Assembly: GCA_040388625.1 (NCBI GenBank) | Contig: JAZKBK010000004.1 | Coordinates: forward strand, 558,001-622,000 | Length of the DNA: 64,000 nt | From: Gemmatimonadota bacterium | Lineage (GTDB): Bacteria; Gemmatimonadota; Gemmatimonadetes; Gemmatimonadales; Gemmatimonadaceae | Reading direction: 5' to 3' | Shown: positions 1 through 8,985 of the stretch, one piece after another | How positions within the stretch are numbered: position 1 is the stretch's first letter | Layout of the letters: the number at the start of each line of letters is the position of its first letter | Made by a program: the position numbers and the translations under genes | Notes under the pieces: model-generated | The model's database searches: none | The model's input: only the letters and a program-made list of their open reading frames with translations | Told to the model about the DNA's origin: nothing

Positions 1-1368
1 GGCGGCTTCGGCTTCGACCGTACCGTCGCCTCGTCCATCGTCGGCATCTACGCGGCCTGTGTCTACCTGGCGTCATTGCCGGGCGGGTGGATCGCGGACC
101 GGTGGCTTGGATTGCAACGTTCCGTTTTGTGGGGCGGCGTGCTCATCGCATGCGGACACATCTCGATAGCGCTATCGACGGTCTTCGCGCACTCGGCGTT
201 TTTCGTCGGCCTCGTATTCATCGTGCTGGGCACCGGAATGCTCAAGCCCAACGTATCGGCAACTGTCGGCGATCTCTATCCTGAAGGCGGTGCGCGCAGA
301 GATGCTGGCTTCTCGATCTTCTACATGGGTATCAATACCGGCGCGCTGATCGCACCGCTGATCACCGGCTATCTCGGAGAGCGCGTTGGTTGGCACTGGG
401 GATTCGGCGCGGCTGGCGTCGGCATGATCATTGGCGTCATCATGTTCAAGTTGCGCATGACGCAAACGCTCGGCCCGATTGGCGCCGCCTCGACAGCAAG
501 TGTCGCGGAGCAGAACAAGGTAAAACGCATCACCTTCGCGAGCGTCGCGGTGATCGGCGTCATCGTTCTGCTCACTATCCTCGGAGTGATTCACATCAAT
601 CCCGTCGCGCTTGCTGAACGTATGGGATACGTGCTACTGGCTCTCGCCGTGGTCTACTTCGCGTACATGTTCTTTTTCGCTGGCCTCAACACGGGGGAAA
701 AGAAGCGAGTCGCCGTGATCGTCGTCCTGTTTGTCTTTGCAACGATCTTCTGGGCAGGGTTCGAGCAGGCGCCCACATCTCTCAACCTGTTTGCGCACGA
801 TTTCACCAACCGCACGGTATTTGGCTGGGAAGTACCTACGTTATGGCTGCAGTCCGCCGAGTCATTCTTCGTCATCACGCTTGCCCCGGTATTCGCATGG
901 ATCTGGGTTGCTCTCGCGCGCAGAAGGCTCGACCTGTCGAGTCCCACCAAGTTTGCGATCGGTCTCGCATTCGCCGGCGTCAGTTTTCTTGTAATGCTCG
1001 TGGCGTCCAACCGCATCGTCGCAAGCGCGGCAGTGGGCGAGGCCATGCACGTGTCGATGTGGTGGCTTGTGATCTGCTACATGTTCCAGGCATTCGGCGA
1101 GCTGTCGCTCAGCCCCGTCGGATTGAGCTCGATGACCAAACTCGCGCCGCGACGCTTTGTCGGTCAGATGATGGGCATCTGGTTCCTGGCCGACGCGCTC
1201 GGCAACCTCGTTGCTGGACTGGTCGGCGGTCACGTGAATCCGAACAACCTCAGCGAGATGCCGCTGCTGTTCAGGAATACAGCGATAGCGCTCTTCATTG
1301 CCGCCGCGGTGTGTGCCGCGCTGGTCATTCCGATCCGGAAGATGATGGAAGAGAAGACGTCAGCGTAA
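1..1368 (+). CDS. POT/PTR2-family proton-dependent oligopeptide transporter (5' truncated by window edge)
   Basis: The frame is open from base 1, so the start codon and first helices lie outside the window. The visible part has many hydrophobic helices. It carries the PTR2 signature GGWIADRWLG near residues 27-36, followed by a hairpin of helices typical of POT symporters. Other family hallmarks are the FWAGFEQAPTSLNLFA stretch and the C-terminal helix containing MMGIWFLADALGNLVAG. Members import di- and tripeptides (sometimes other substrates) across the inner membrane with protons. The N-terminal ExxER proton motif would be upstream and cannot be checked. The gene converges on the Omp85-like gene with only 18 bp between them, and no terminator was seen there. 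Confidence 0.9.
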   Translation, partial: GGFGFDRTVASSIVGIYAACVYLASLPGGWIADRWLGLQRSVLWGGVLIACGHISIALSTVFAHSAFFVGLVFIVLGTGMLKPNVSATVGDLYPEGGARRDAGFSIFYMGINTGALIAPLITGYLGERVGWHWGFGAAGVGMIIGVIMFKLRMTQTLGPIGAASTASVAEQNKVKRITFASVAVIGVIVLLTILGVIHINPVALAERMGYVLLALAVVYFAYMFFFAGLNTGEKKRVAVIVVLFVFATIFWAGFEQAPTSLNLFAHDFTNRTVFGWEVPTLWLQSAESFFVITLAPVFAWIWVALARRRLDLSSPTKFAIGLAFAGVSFLVMLVASNRIVASAAVGEAMHVSMWWLVICYMFQAFGELSLSPVGLSSMTKLAPRRFVGQMMGIWFLADALGNLVAGLVGGHVNPNNLSEMPLLFRNTAIALFIAAAVCAALVIPIRKMMEEKTSA

Positions 1369-1386
1369 CGCGCGATTTCGACCGGA

Positions 1387-3174
1387 TCAGGGCCAGTTGT
1401 AAACCGAGTTCGGGATCGCGCGCTCGCGGCTGGTCTGAACGTCGCCGGGCTCGTGCCAGAACCAGCGCGTGAAGTCGTGATTCGTGAAGCGGATCTCGAA
1501 CTTTGAATCGCCGCGGTCGTTCAGCGGGAAGGCGAAATCGACGCGCCATGTCCGCCGCGACCGCGGTGGCAAAGCGGCGAGAAGGCCGACGCCGACAGCG
1601 TATTTGACGTTCGTATTGACTCCGAACGGGGCGTCACCGGCCCACAAACGTCCCGCGTCCACCCAGACCGCGCTGGCGAGACCGGCGAACTGACGAACGT
1701 GTCCCAGGCGGTAACGGTCCTCCAATCGCATTACGACGCGCTGTCCACCGCCGAGATCCGACGAGCCGTAGCCTCGCATTCCGCCGTCGCGGTCGGCAAG
1801 TGAGAGCTGAAACGGGACCCTCTGGCGCGAACCACCGCTGTACTCCACATCGAAGATCGACGTGTGCTTGGCCGACGGATGCGCGTACCAGGCCGCCCTG
1901 CCGCTAGCGAGCACACCATCGAACCGGTGCGTGTCGAGATTGCGACGCCGCTCGCCCATGATTTCCATACCTGCAAAAGACTGCGGGGTCCCGTACCCGT
2001 AATAGAGGTCGGTCGACATGAAATAGTCTCGCTCGTCCTTGGGAGTCAGCTTGAATCCCCGCCCGAACAGCGTCGCCAACTGCATGCCGGTGCGCATGTC
2101 CTGTGTCCCCTCAACCGCGTCGAAGGCTCTCACCTGCATGAAGCGGGAATTGCGAAAGCCCAGCAGCAGATTGACGCGATCGGTCCGATGCTCACCATAG
2201 CGCCCGATGAGCGCGGTGCTAGTATCGGGCACAACCGTGTTGAGCACGAGCACCGGCATACGGCCCGTCCGCTCGCGCTCCTTGGAAACAGTCGCTCCTA
2301 TCAGGAAGACATGTCGTACGAGGCCGAACGCCAGAACTCCGCCGACATCAGCGTACGCACGCGTGAAGGGAAGCGCAGCGTTGGGGTCCCGTCCTCGGAG
2401 AAAATATCTGTAACCGGTCGAAGAACCGGCCGACGCACGCCACGACGTCCGTTGCAGATCAGTGAGGAATGGATGCGTTATGAGTGCATCCCAGGTCCCG
2501 CCGATCTCGTTTCGCGTTCCCTGAACCGAAAGCTGATATGGCCTGCCGAACAACTGATATTCCACAACGCGCGCCTTGTAGATGTCGCGGTAGAATCGAC
2601 TCTTCTCCCACGCTCCCGTTGCAGACAGCGCCGCTCCCGACAGATTCTCCTCACCAAAACGCACCGAGCGAATGACCGGCGATTTGGACGTGATGGTGCC
2701 GTCGACCACTAGCGACACTTCGTCGAACGTGACCACGTCGATGTTTACGCCACCGGTGCCGTCAGGAGTCACCAGCAGATTCGCATCGGCAATGAACGGC
2801 TGCGCCCGTAGTATGCGCTCGGCTTCGTGCAAACGCCGATCCTCACAGGCATCGCCCACGCGGATCGGCAGGAAGCGGCTTATTACCTCGGGTCGCGTCG
2901 TGGCATGGAGGTTCGTGGCCAATCTCGCGACGCGGGCAGTGAGATTGGCGCCGCCCGCCTCGAACGGCGGATAGGCATGGATTTCAATCGACGTTATGGT
3001 TTCACCGTGACAGAGCAGTGGGGCTGGTGCCGCGTTCCCCGACCCCATGCTGGCGAGCGCCGTGCTTGTCGGGGGCGCGTTGACGGCATTCTCCCCTTGC
3101 CCGCCGGCCGCCGCAGAGCAGATTCCGAGAAGAGTGCCGATCGACGCCATCTTCCAAGCCCAGAGCTGTGTCAT
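1387..3174 (-). CDS. Omp85/BamA-like outer-membrane protein with a POTRA-like N-terminal region
   Basis: About 595 residues. A hydrophobic N-terminal segment (residues about 1-25) looks like a Sec signal. Next comes a region (about 60-160) with the beta-alpha-alpha-beta look of POTRA modules, including ILRAQPFIADANLLV and a following beta strand. The remaining 430 residues alternate polar and aromatic residues in the style of an outer-membrane beta barrel. Family membership is judged by pattern only; a surface-antigen (D15) search would decide. The ATG at 3174 is preferred to the in-frame TTG at 3183, because a TACAAT box ends 8 nt before the ATG and overlaps the TTG. Its 5' end overlaps the divergent amidotransferase by 7 bp. 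The role could be outer-membrane protein insertion or secretion of a passenger; no partner lies nearby. Confidence 0.65.
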   Translation of the reverse strand: MTQLWAWKMASIGTLLGICSAAAGGQGENAVNAPPTSTALASMGSGNAAPAPLLCHGETITSIEIHAYPPFEAGGANLTARVARLATNLHATTRPEVISRFLPIRVGDACEDRRLHEAERILRAQPFIADANLLVTPDGTGGVNIDVVTFDEVSLVVDGTITSKSPVIRSVRFGEENLSGAALSATGAWEKSRFYRDIYKARVVEYQLFGRPYQLSVQGTRNEIGGTWDALITHPFLTDLQRTSWRASAGSSTGYRYFLRGRDPNAALPFTRAYADVGGVLAFGLVRHVFLIGATVSKERERTGRMPVLVLNTVVPDTSTALIGRYGEHRTDRVNLLLGFRNSRFMQVRAFDAVEGTQDMRTGMQLATLFGRGFKLTPKDERDYFMSTDLYYGYGTPQSFAGMEIMGERRRNLDTHRFDGVLASGRAAWYAHPSAKHTSIFDVEYSGGSRQRVPFQLSLADRDGGMRGYGSSDLGGGQRVVMRLEDRYRLGHVRQFAGLASAVWVDAGRLWAGDAPFGVNTNVKYAVGVGLLAALPPRSRRTWRVDFAFPLNDRGDSKFEIRFTNHDFTRWFWHEPGDVQTSRERAIPNSVYNWP

Positions 3175-3896
3175 TCCGTCCAATTGTAGCGGTTAGCGCC
3201 GCAGTCCGCAGCGAGCGCGACGTACCGTTTGCGCACTTGAGAACGACCTACCTCACAGCCCTGGAGAACGCACGGCTCGTACCACTCGTCGCCGCCCCAC
3301 TCCACGACCCCACTGCCGCGGAAGATCTCATGGAGCACGTAGACGCCCTGGTGCTCACCGGTGGCGCCGACCTCAATCCTGCACTGTACGACGCGCCCCG
3401 GCATCCCATGCTCGGCGCCGTGTCCGACATCAGAGATCACTGGGAGATCGCGCTGGTCAATGCCGCGAAGCGACGTGGGACTCCGCTGCTCGCCATTTGC
3501 CGGGGCGCACAGCTGCTCAACGTGGCGCTCGGCGGCTCGCTGATACAGGATATTCCAAGCCAGCATCCGAGCGACATCAACCACGATCCCGATCGGCCTC
3601 GCACATCGCGTACGCATTCCGTCGAAATTCAGACCGAATCGCGACTAGCGCGTGCCATCGGGCTGACGAACCTGGAAGTCAATTCCGTGCATCATCAGTC
3701 CATCGAGCGCGTCGCAGACGAGCTTCGGGTGGTCGCAGTTGCGCCAGACGGAGTGATCGAGGGCGTCGAATCGGCCGCGGATTCACCGTGGTGGTGCGTC
3801 GGAGTTCAATGGCACCCGGAAGACCTCATCGGCACCGACGAGTCCTGGGACCGCGATATTTTCAGCTCATTCGCCAGAGTGATCGGTAAGCGATGA
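3168..3896 (+). CDS. Class I glutamine amidotransferase, gamma-glutamyl-GABA hydrolase (peptidase C26/PuuD-like)
   Basis: 242 residues, the usual size for the family. The nucleophile cysteine is C111 in AICRGAQLLN and the His/Glu of the triad are H216 and E218 in VQWHPED. LTGGADLNP near residue 65 is the family's conserved turn. Such enzymes hydrolyse gamma-glutamyl bonds, for example gamma-glutamyl-GABA in putrescine breakdown, or related gamma-glutamyl amides. The exact substrate cannot be read here because no other puu genes are nearby. The start is GTG at 3168, since the conserved RPIVAVSA strand begins three residues later. The glycosyltransferase gene follows after 10 bp, so the two may be cotranscribed. 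Confidence 0.88.
   Translation: MSFRPIVAVSAAVRSERDVPFAHLRTTYLTALENARLVPLVAAPLHDPTAAEDLMEHVDALVLTGGADLNPALYDAPRHPMLGAVSDIRDHWEIALVNAAKRRGTPLLAICRGAQLLNVALGGSLIQDIPSQHPSDINHDPDRPRTSRTHSVEIQTESRLARAIGLTNLEVNSVHHQSIERVADELRVVAVAPDGVIEGVESAADSPWWCVGVQWHPEDLIGTDESWDRDIFSSFARVIGKR
3183..3188 (-). promoter_or_regulatory. Candidate -10 box (TACAAT) of a leaderless or near-leaderless mRNA for the Omp85-like gene
   Basis: On the minus strand TACAAT ends 8 nt before the ATG at 3174 and no Shine-Dalgarno sequence lies between. No clear -35 was identified. Inferred from position and sequence only. Confidence 0.35.
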
Positions 3897-3906
3897 TCGG
3901 TATATC

Positions 3907-4959
3907 GTGACGCTCCGATCGCTGCACATCGACGCTGGCCGCAGTTGGCGTGGCGGCCAGCGCCAGGTATTTCTACTGGCGACGTCGCTGCGCTCACACG
4001 GATGCGAGCCGCTCGTGGTGGGCGTCGGCGGCTCTCCGCTGCTCGAACGGCTCCAGGCGGCAGGGATCGCCACAGCGTCGGTCCCGATGCGGTCGGATTG
4101 GGATCTACGCTCCGCCAAGCGCCTGCGGTCGATCATTCGGGCGTGGCACCCGGACATCGTTCACGCGCACGATGCGCGAGCACACGCGATCTCGCTGATC
4201 GCACTTGCCGGTGACACGACTCCTCTCGTCGTCACCCGGCGCGTTACGTTCCCGCTCAAATCGGTACGCGTGAAATACGGCCTCCGCGTCACGCGGTTCA
4301 TAGCCATATCGAATGCGGTGAAGACGGCAATGGTGCGCTCGGGGGTCGATGCACATCGGATCGTCGTAGTACACTCGGGTGTCCCGACACCGTCCGCGCC
4401 CGCACCGCGAGACTGGCGCAAGGAGCTCGGCTGGCCTCGCGACACGGTGCTTGCCGGCGTCGTGGGCGCGATGACGGCTGAAAAAGGGATCGATTCGCTC
4501 CGGCACGTTGGCAGCTGGCTCAGCGAGAACGCGATCGGCCGGACGCGCGTCATTCTGCTTGGCGGCACGGCAAAGGGACCGATCAAACTGGGCCCGTTGC
4601 GAGCCCACCAGGCTGGCTTCGTCTCCGACATCCACAATGGGATGGCCGGCCTCGACATCCTGTGGCACCCAGCCGTCGAGGAGGGGCTTGGAACGGTCCT
4701 CATCGATTCGCTGGCCCTCAGGGTTCCGCCGGTGGCGTTCGACGTCGGTGGAATCTCCGAGATTGTGGAAAACGGCAAAAACGGACTTCTTGTCCCCTTA
4801 GGTGATTTCAGAGCCTTCGCCGCAGCGCATGAGTCACTGCTGGAGGCGGGCTTGCGGAGCCGGTTGGCGGCTGATGGCCCAGCACGCGCGGCGCTTTTCA
4901 GCGTGGAGGGGATGACCCAAGGCGTGGAACGGGTGTACCAACAGATCCTTACTGCCTAA
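3907..4959 (+). CDS. Glycosyltransferase family 4 (GT-B fold)
   Basis: 350 residues beginning with GTG. The N-terminal half has WRGGQRQVFLLATSLRSHGCEP, the usual GT4 opening with an early glycine loop, and HAHDARAH near residue 80. The C-terminal donor site has EEGLGTVLIDSLALRVPPVAF with the GT4 E-x7-E arrangement, then DVGGISEIVENGKNGLLVPLGD. It should transfer a sugar from a nucleotide donor to a surface glycan or lipid at the inner face of the cytoplasmic membrane. It sits 10 bp after the amidotransferase and 1 bp before a GT2 gene, suggesting an operon for envelope glycan or lipopolysaccharide. Acceptor and donor are unknown. Confidence 0.88.
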   Translation: MTLRSLHIDAGRSWRGGQRQVFLLATSLRSHGCEPLVVGVGGSPLLERLQAAGIATASVPMRSDWDLRSAKRLRSIIRAWHPDIVHAHDARAHAISLIALAGDTTPLVVTRRVTFPLKSVRVKYGLRVTRFIAISNAVKTAMVRSGVDAHRIVVVHSGVPTPSAPAPRDWRKELGWPRDTVLAGVVGAMTAEKGIDSLRHVGSWLSENAIGRTRVILLGGTAKGPIKLGPLRAHQAGFVSDIHNGMAGLDILWHPAVEEGLGTVLIDSLALRVPPVAFDVGGISEIVENGKNGLLVPLGDFRAFAAAHESLLEAGLRSRLAADGPARAALFSVEGMTQGVERVYQQILTA

Positions 4960-4960
4960 C

Positions 4961-5710
4961 TTGAACGACATGCTTCACATCTGCATTCCAACCTACAACG
5001 AAGGCCCGACCGTGGGAGTTCTGCTCTGGCGCATCCGCAAGGTGTTCCAGGAGTATTCCCGCGAGTACGAAGTCATCGTTTACGACGATGGAAGCACTGA
5101 CGACACGGCGGCCACGCTGGAGCCGTACTGCAAGGTCCTTCCACTCACGGTTTTGCATGGCGCCACGAGGCAGGGCTTCGGTCACGCCCTGGGCGCGCTG
5201 TGCGCCGATGTTTCGCGTCGGACCAAGTACCCACGACGAGACGCAATGGTCGTGATGCAGGCGGATTTTACGGACCAGCCGGAGTCACTCCCGGAACTGC
5301 TCAAGAGGTTCGAGGGAGGCGCCGACATCGTAACCACGGAGCGCGCACAGCAGAGTATGCCGGCAGCGGTACGCAGGCTTGCGAAATTCGGTCCGTGGAT
5401 GATGCGCCCGTTCGTGTCGGCCAGGGACGTAGCCGATCCGTTCGCGTCGTTCAAGATGTATCGCATCTCGCTGATGCGCGATTATGCCAAGTCGTCGGGC
5501 GACATTCCACTCGTGACGAGTGATGGATGGGCGGCTAACCTGGAGCTCTTTCTCAAGCTCGCGCCTCTCGCGCGCAAGATCGAGAAAGTCGCGGTCGAGC
5601 CGCGTTACGATCTGCGGCCGCGTGAGACGCGCGTGCGCCCGTTCGCCGACGCGATGGCCTTGTATCGCGCCGGACGCGCGTCGGGCGGATGGCGGAAGGC
5701 AGCCACGTGA
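4961..5710 (+). CDS. Glycosyltransferase family 2 (DPM1/GT-A type)
   Basis: About 249 residues. It opens with CIPTYNEGPTVGVLL, then the nucleotide-sugar site YDDGSTDDT, and MQADFTDQPESLPELL at the position of the usual DxD loop. This is the layout of dolichyl- or polyprenyl-phosphate mannosyltransferase-like GT2 enzymes, which load a sugar onto a lipid carrier. No C-terminal transmembrane helices were seen, so it resembles the soluble DPM1 type. The start could be TTG at 4961 or ATG at 4970. The stop codon overlaps the ATG of the next gene (TGATG), so translation is probably coupled. Confidence 0.85.
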   Translation: MNDMLHICIPTYNEGPTVGVLLWRIRKVFQEYSREYEVIVYDDGSTDDTAATLEPYCKVLPLTVLHGATRQGFGHALGALCADVSRRTKYPRRDAMVVMQADFTDQPESLPELLKRFEGGADIVTTERAQQSMPAAVRRLAKFGPWMMRPFVSARDVADPFASFKMYRISLMRDYAKSSGDIPLVTSDGWAANLELFLKLAPLARKIEKVAVEPRYDLRPRETRVRPFADAMALYRAGRASGGWRKAAT

Positions 5711-6504
5711 TGGCGTCGGCGCTCATCAAGCTCGCAATCGCAGGCAGCCTTTCCATAACCATCTCCGCCTCGGCGCAGACACCGACGACCGCGGGGCCGG
5801 CGGCGGCGACCAGTGTTGCGCAGGCTGACAGTACGATGTCCGTACCATTCGGCGTCGGCGAGACCGCCGAGTACGACGTCAAGTTCGGTGCGCTCAAGGT
5901 GGGCACGGCGAGCACGGTGGTGAAGGACATCGAGCAGGTGCGCGGCATATCTGCGTGGCACACCGTGTTCAGCCTGAAGGGCGGGACGTTCTTCTACCAT
6001 GTCGACGACGTCTTCGAGAGTTGGGTAGATCGAAGCACTTTCTCTTCCCTGCGTTTTTACCAGACGCAACAGGAAGGGTCGAGCGATCGACAGAAGCGGT
6101 ACGAGATCTATCCCGATCGCGGCACGTACATGGAGATGGACAAGAAGCCGCCACGCGAACACGCAGGTGTGAAGGATCCGCTCGACGACGGATCGTTTCT
6201 GTTCTTCGTGCGGACGTTACCGCTCGAGGTGGGACATACCTACGAGTCCAATCGGTACTTCCGTCCCGAGCGCAACCCGATCCGGGTTCGCGTCCTGCGC
6301 AAGGAAACGATTGACGTGCCTGCGGGGAGATTCGATTGCGTCGTGCTGCAGCCGGTCATCAAGACGCAGGGGATATTCTCGGAGAATGGAAAGGCCGAGG
6401 TGTGGCTGTCGGATGATAGCAGACACGTTCTGGTACAGCTCAAGTCGAAGCTGTCGTTCGGTTCGATCAATCTTTATTTGAGATCGTACAAAGCCGGGAA
6501 CTGA
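5710..6504 (+). CDS. DUF3108-type periplasmic protein with signal peptide
   Basis: 264 residues from the ATG at 5710, which overlaps the stop of the upstream glycosyltransferase by one base. Residues 1-23 form a signal peptide ending in ISASAQ. The mature part starts with the motif GETAEYDVKFGALKVGTAS, the hallmark opening of DUF3108, and continues with repeated beta strands, including WVDRSTFSSLRFYQTQQEGS and a C-terminal EVWLSDDSRHVLVQL strand. The family has no established enzymatic role. Its position at the end of an amidotransferase-GT4-GT2 cluster suggests a cell-envelope function. A perfect hairpin follows 10 bp after the stop. Confidence 0.78.
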   Translation: MASALIKLAIAGSLSITISASAQTPTTAGPAAATSVAQADSTMSVPFGVGETAEYDVKFGALKVGTASTVVKDIEQVRGISAWHTVFSLKGGTFFYHVDDVFESWVDRSTFSSLRFYQTQQEGSSDRQKRYEIYPDRGTYMEMDKKPPREHAGVKDPLDDGSFLFFVRTLPLEVGHTYESNRYFRPERNPIRVRVLRKETIDVPAGRFDCVVLQPVIKTQGIFSENGKAEVWLSDDSRHVLVQLKSKLSFGSINLYLRSYKAGN

Positions 6505-6514
6505 ACCGACGTAC

Positions 6515-6540
6515 TTCATCCCCGCTTTCGCGGGGATGAA
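6515..6540 (+). terminator. Perfect 11-bp stem with TTTC loop between convergent genes (GCGGGGATGAA type)
   Basis: The arms at 6515-6525 and 6530-6540 are exactly complementary around a TTTC tetraloop. There is no long T-run. It lies between the ends of the DUF3108 gene and the small membrane-protein gene and can act on both. The core (CCCCGC, TTTC, GCGGG) matches two other hairpins in this window, at 56584 and 59881, so it is also a repeat-family member. Confidence 0.6.
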
Positions 6541-6554
6541 GACTTCCACGACGT

Positions 6555-6767
6555 CTAGAACCGATCGAGCGTCTTGCGCTGGCACTGGCTCCGGATCATA
6601 GCAGCGGTGTCGGGGCTGATGATGCGAATGATCAGATAGGCTATTCCGCCCACGACGGCGACCTTGATGGCTATCCCCAAAACGAACATCGCGATACCGA
6701 ACACCATGCCGAGCAGGATGCCACCAACGATGAGTGCGATACCGAGGAAAAAGATGGTACGCAGCAT
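6555..6767 (-). CDS. Small two-helix membrane protein of unknown function
   Basis: 70 residues. Two strongly hydrophobic helices, about residues 4-32 and 34-49, are followed by a short basic, polar tail (IISPDTAAMIRSQCQRKTLDRF). A purine-rich GGAGAG lies 7 nt before the ATG, a good ribosome-binding site for so short a gene. It is divergent from the glycine oxidase gene across a 96-bp spacer. No family is recognised and no function is proposed. Confidence 0.6.
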   Translation of the reverse strand: MLRTIFFLGIALIVGGILLGMVFGIAMFVLGIAIKVAVVGGIAYLIIRIISPDTAAMIRSQCQRKTLDRF

Positions 6768-6863
6768 TTCTCAGCTCTCCGTTTAGAATAGTACGGAGCA
6801 TGCGAGCTCCGACCGAATTTCTGTTGAATTTCCTACGCCCATTTGACACCCTCCGGGCATCAA

Positions 6864-7934
6864 ATGGTTGCTGACGTAACGGTTGTCGGTAGAGGAATAA
6901 TAGCGCTGTCAGCGGCGCTGGAGTTGGCCGACCGGGGTCTGGCTGTTCGTCTGGTTGGTACCACGCATTCCGGAAATGCATCCGCCGCCGCGGGCGGGAT
7001 GCTGGCGCCATCCATCGATAGCGAAACCGGGCCGGCGCACGATTTCGCGATGGCGTCCCGGGACTACTATCCCGGCTACGCCGCCGCCCTGGCCGAGCGG
7101 ACAGGACGGCAGATCCCGACGAACGATGCCGGGACTATCGAACTAGCGTTCGACGAAATAGAAGCAGACACGCTACGACGTTCGAACGACCGTTCGGCGA
7201 GGTGGGTTCCGCCGGAAGAGCTTGCGGCGCTGGAGCCGGCTGTCGCCTCGTGTCTGGGCGGACTGTTGCATCCCTCCGATGGCGCCGTGGAGCCGTTGGC
7301 GCTGCTCGACGCGCTCGGCATCGCAATCGCGGCGCACGACGGGATCACCACGGTGCGCGAGGATTGCCGAGAGCTGCATGCGTCCGAGCTTGGCTGCAAC
7401 GTGCTCACGGACATGGAAAGCCGCTTCGCTTCCGATTACGTGGTCCTTGCGGCGGGTGCGTGGACGCCGCTGATCGCTGGATCCGGCGACTGCGTTGCAG
7501 CGGTTCAACCCGTCCGGGGCCAGATGCTGGCCTTCGAGAGCGACGCGGTGCGACACGTGATCTGTGGCGCCGGTGGATATCTGATTCCGCGCAGCGAAGG
7601 AATTACCGTTGCGGGCGGGACCATGGAGCACTCGGGTTTCGAGGTGGAGACGACGGCAGACGGTATCGAATCCATCCGCGCGCGCGCGGTGGCGCTATGT
7701 CCTGCGCTCGCCGGCGTGCCGATTCACTCGAGTTGGGCGGGGCTGCGGCCGATCACGCCGGACCTGCTGCCAATCATCGGCGCCGATCCGGAGCGGCCAC
7801 GCGTGATCTACGCGTGCGGTCATTCGCGCAACGGAATACTGCTCGCGCCACTCACCGCGCAGGTCGTAGCCGATCTGGTGACGGGCGCCGCATCACACTA
7901 CGACCTGAGTCGATTTCGGCCCGGGCGGCATTAG
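6864..7934 (+). CDS. thiO: Glycine oxidase / FAD-dependent D-amino-acid oxidase family (ThiO-like)
   Basis: About 356 residues. The N-terminal dinucleotide-binding strand is VTVVGRGIIALSAALELADRG, followed by SAAAGGMLAP, the typical DAO-family loop binding FAD. The C-terminus has GLRPITPDLLPIIG and CGHSRNGILLAPLTAQVV, which fit glycine oxidase ThiO. That enzyme oxidises glycine to the imine used for the thiazole of thiamine. No thiS, thiG or thiE lies next to it, so a more general amino-acid oxidase role is possible. The ATG at 6864 is chosen because the alternative TTG at 6843 adds residues before the conserved beta strand. lipA begins 17 bp after it. Confidence 0.8.
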   Translation: MVADVTVVGRGIIALSAALELADRGLAVRLVGTTHSGNASAAAGGMLAPSIDSETGPAHDFAMASRDYYPGYAAALAERTGRQIPTNDAGTIELAFDEIEADTLRRSNDRSARWVPPEELAALEPAVASCLGGLLHPSDGAVEPLALLDALGIAIAAHDGITTVREDCRELHASELGCNVLTDMESRFASDYVVLAAGAWTPLIAGSGDCVAAVQPVRGQMLAFESDAVRHVICGAGGYLIPRSEGITVAGGTMEHSGFEVETTADGIESIRARAVALCPALAGVPIHSSWAGLRPITPDLLPIIGADPERPRVIYACGHSRNGILLAPLTAQVVADLVTGAASHYDLSRFRPGRH

Positions 7935-7951
7935 GCTAGATTTGACACTCT

Positions 7952-8863
7952 ATGGCTGAACTGCTGTACCAGATCATGGGGCGCCATAGGGCTGAACCCC
8001 TTCCTGAGCGAAAGCCTTCCTGGCTCAAGGTCAGGGCGCCCGGCGGTCCCAACTATCTGCGCCTGACGCAGATGATGCGTGAGCTGAACCTGCACACGGT
8101 GTGCGAGGAAGCTCATTGCCCCAATATCGGCGAATGCTGGGAGCATGGCACCGCGACCTTCATGATCCTGGGCGACGTGTGTACCCGCAACTGCGCGTAC
8201 TGCGCCGTCGCGCACGGTCGTCCTGCCTCATACGACATCGCGGAGCCTGAGCGGGTTGGCGACGCGGTTGCCGAGCTCAGGCTGCGTCACGCCGTGATCA
8301 CTTCGGTGGACCGCGACGACCTGCCCGATTTTGGGGCCTACATTTTTGCTGAAACCATTCGGCAGATCAAGCAGCGGCTCCCTGATTGCTCCGTGGAGGT
8401 TCTGGTTCCAGACTTTCAGGGGAACCGGGACAGCATTGCGACGGTGCTCGAAGCCAGGCCCGACATCTACAACCACAACACCGAGACGGTGCCGCGGCTG
8501 TACAAGAAGTGCCGGCCCGGGGGTCGTTATCCCCGCGTGATGGAGATTTTCCGCACCGCCAAGGAGCTGGCGCCCGACATTCCGACCAAATCCGGGCTGA
8601 TTCTCGGAATGGGCGAGACGCTGAAAGAAGTCGAACTCGTGATGCGCGACCTGCGCGAAGTGGATGTGGACATTCTCACGCTGGGCCAGTACCTGCGGCC
8701 GTCCGACAGTCACATTCCGCTGGATCGTTACGTGACACCGGCGGAATTCCGCGAGTTGTATGAAATCGGCATGTCGATGGGCTTCAGACATGTCGAGTCA
8801 GGTCCCCTTGTGCGCAGCAGTTACCACGCCTGGGAACAGGTTCAGGCGGCTGGAGTCAACTGA
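7952..8863 (+). CDS. lipA: Lipoyl synthase
   Basis: 303 residues, normal for LipA. The auxiliary 4Fe-4S cysteines are C51, C56 and C62 (CEEAHCPNIGEC). The radical-SAM cluster cysteines are C77, C81 and C84 (CTRNCAYC). RSSYHA near the C-terminus supplies the serine that ligates the auxiliary cluster. The enzyme inserts two sulfur atoms into protein-bound octanoyl groups. It heads a stretch that continues with pyruvate dehydrogenase genes, whose E2 subunit is its substrate, and with lipB, which supplies the octanoyl group. Confidence 0.96.
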   Translation: MAELLYQIMGRHRAEPLPERKPSWLKVRAPGGPNYLRLTQMMRELNLHTVCEEAHCPNIGECWEHGTATFMILGDVCTRNCAYCAVAHGRPASYDIAEPERVGDAVAELRLRHAVITSVDRDDLPDFGAYIFAETIRQIKQRLPDCSVEVLVPDFQGNRDSIATVLEARPDIYNHNTETVPRLYKKCRPGGRYPRVMEIFRTAKELAPDIPTKSGLILGMGETLKEVELVMRDLREVDVDILTLGQYLRPSDSHIPLDRYVTPAEFRELYEIGMSMGFRHVESGPLVRSSYHAWEQVQAAGVN

Positions 8864-8985
8864 GCTGCGATCACATCCGCCCCGCGCTTCACACGCACAA
8901 TCACGCGCGGCACGACAACTGAGAAGCCCAACGATCCGATACGCTACGATCACAGCTTCCAGTACCACCTGCACGTATAAATGTC

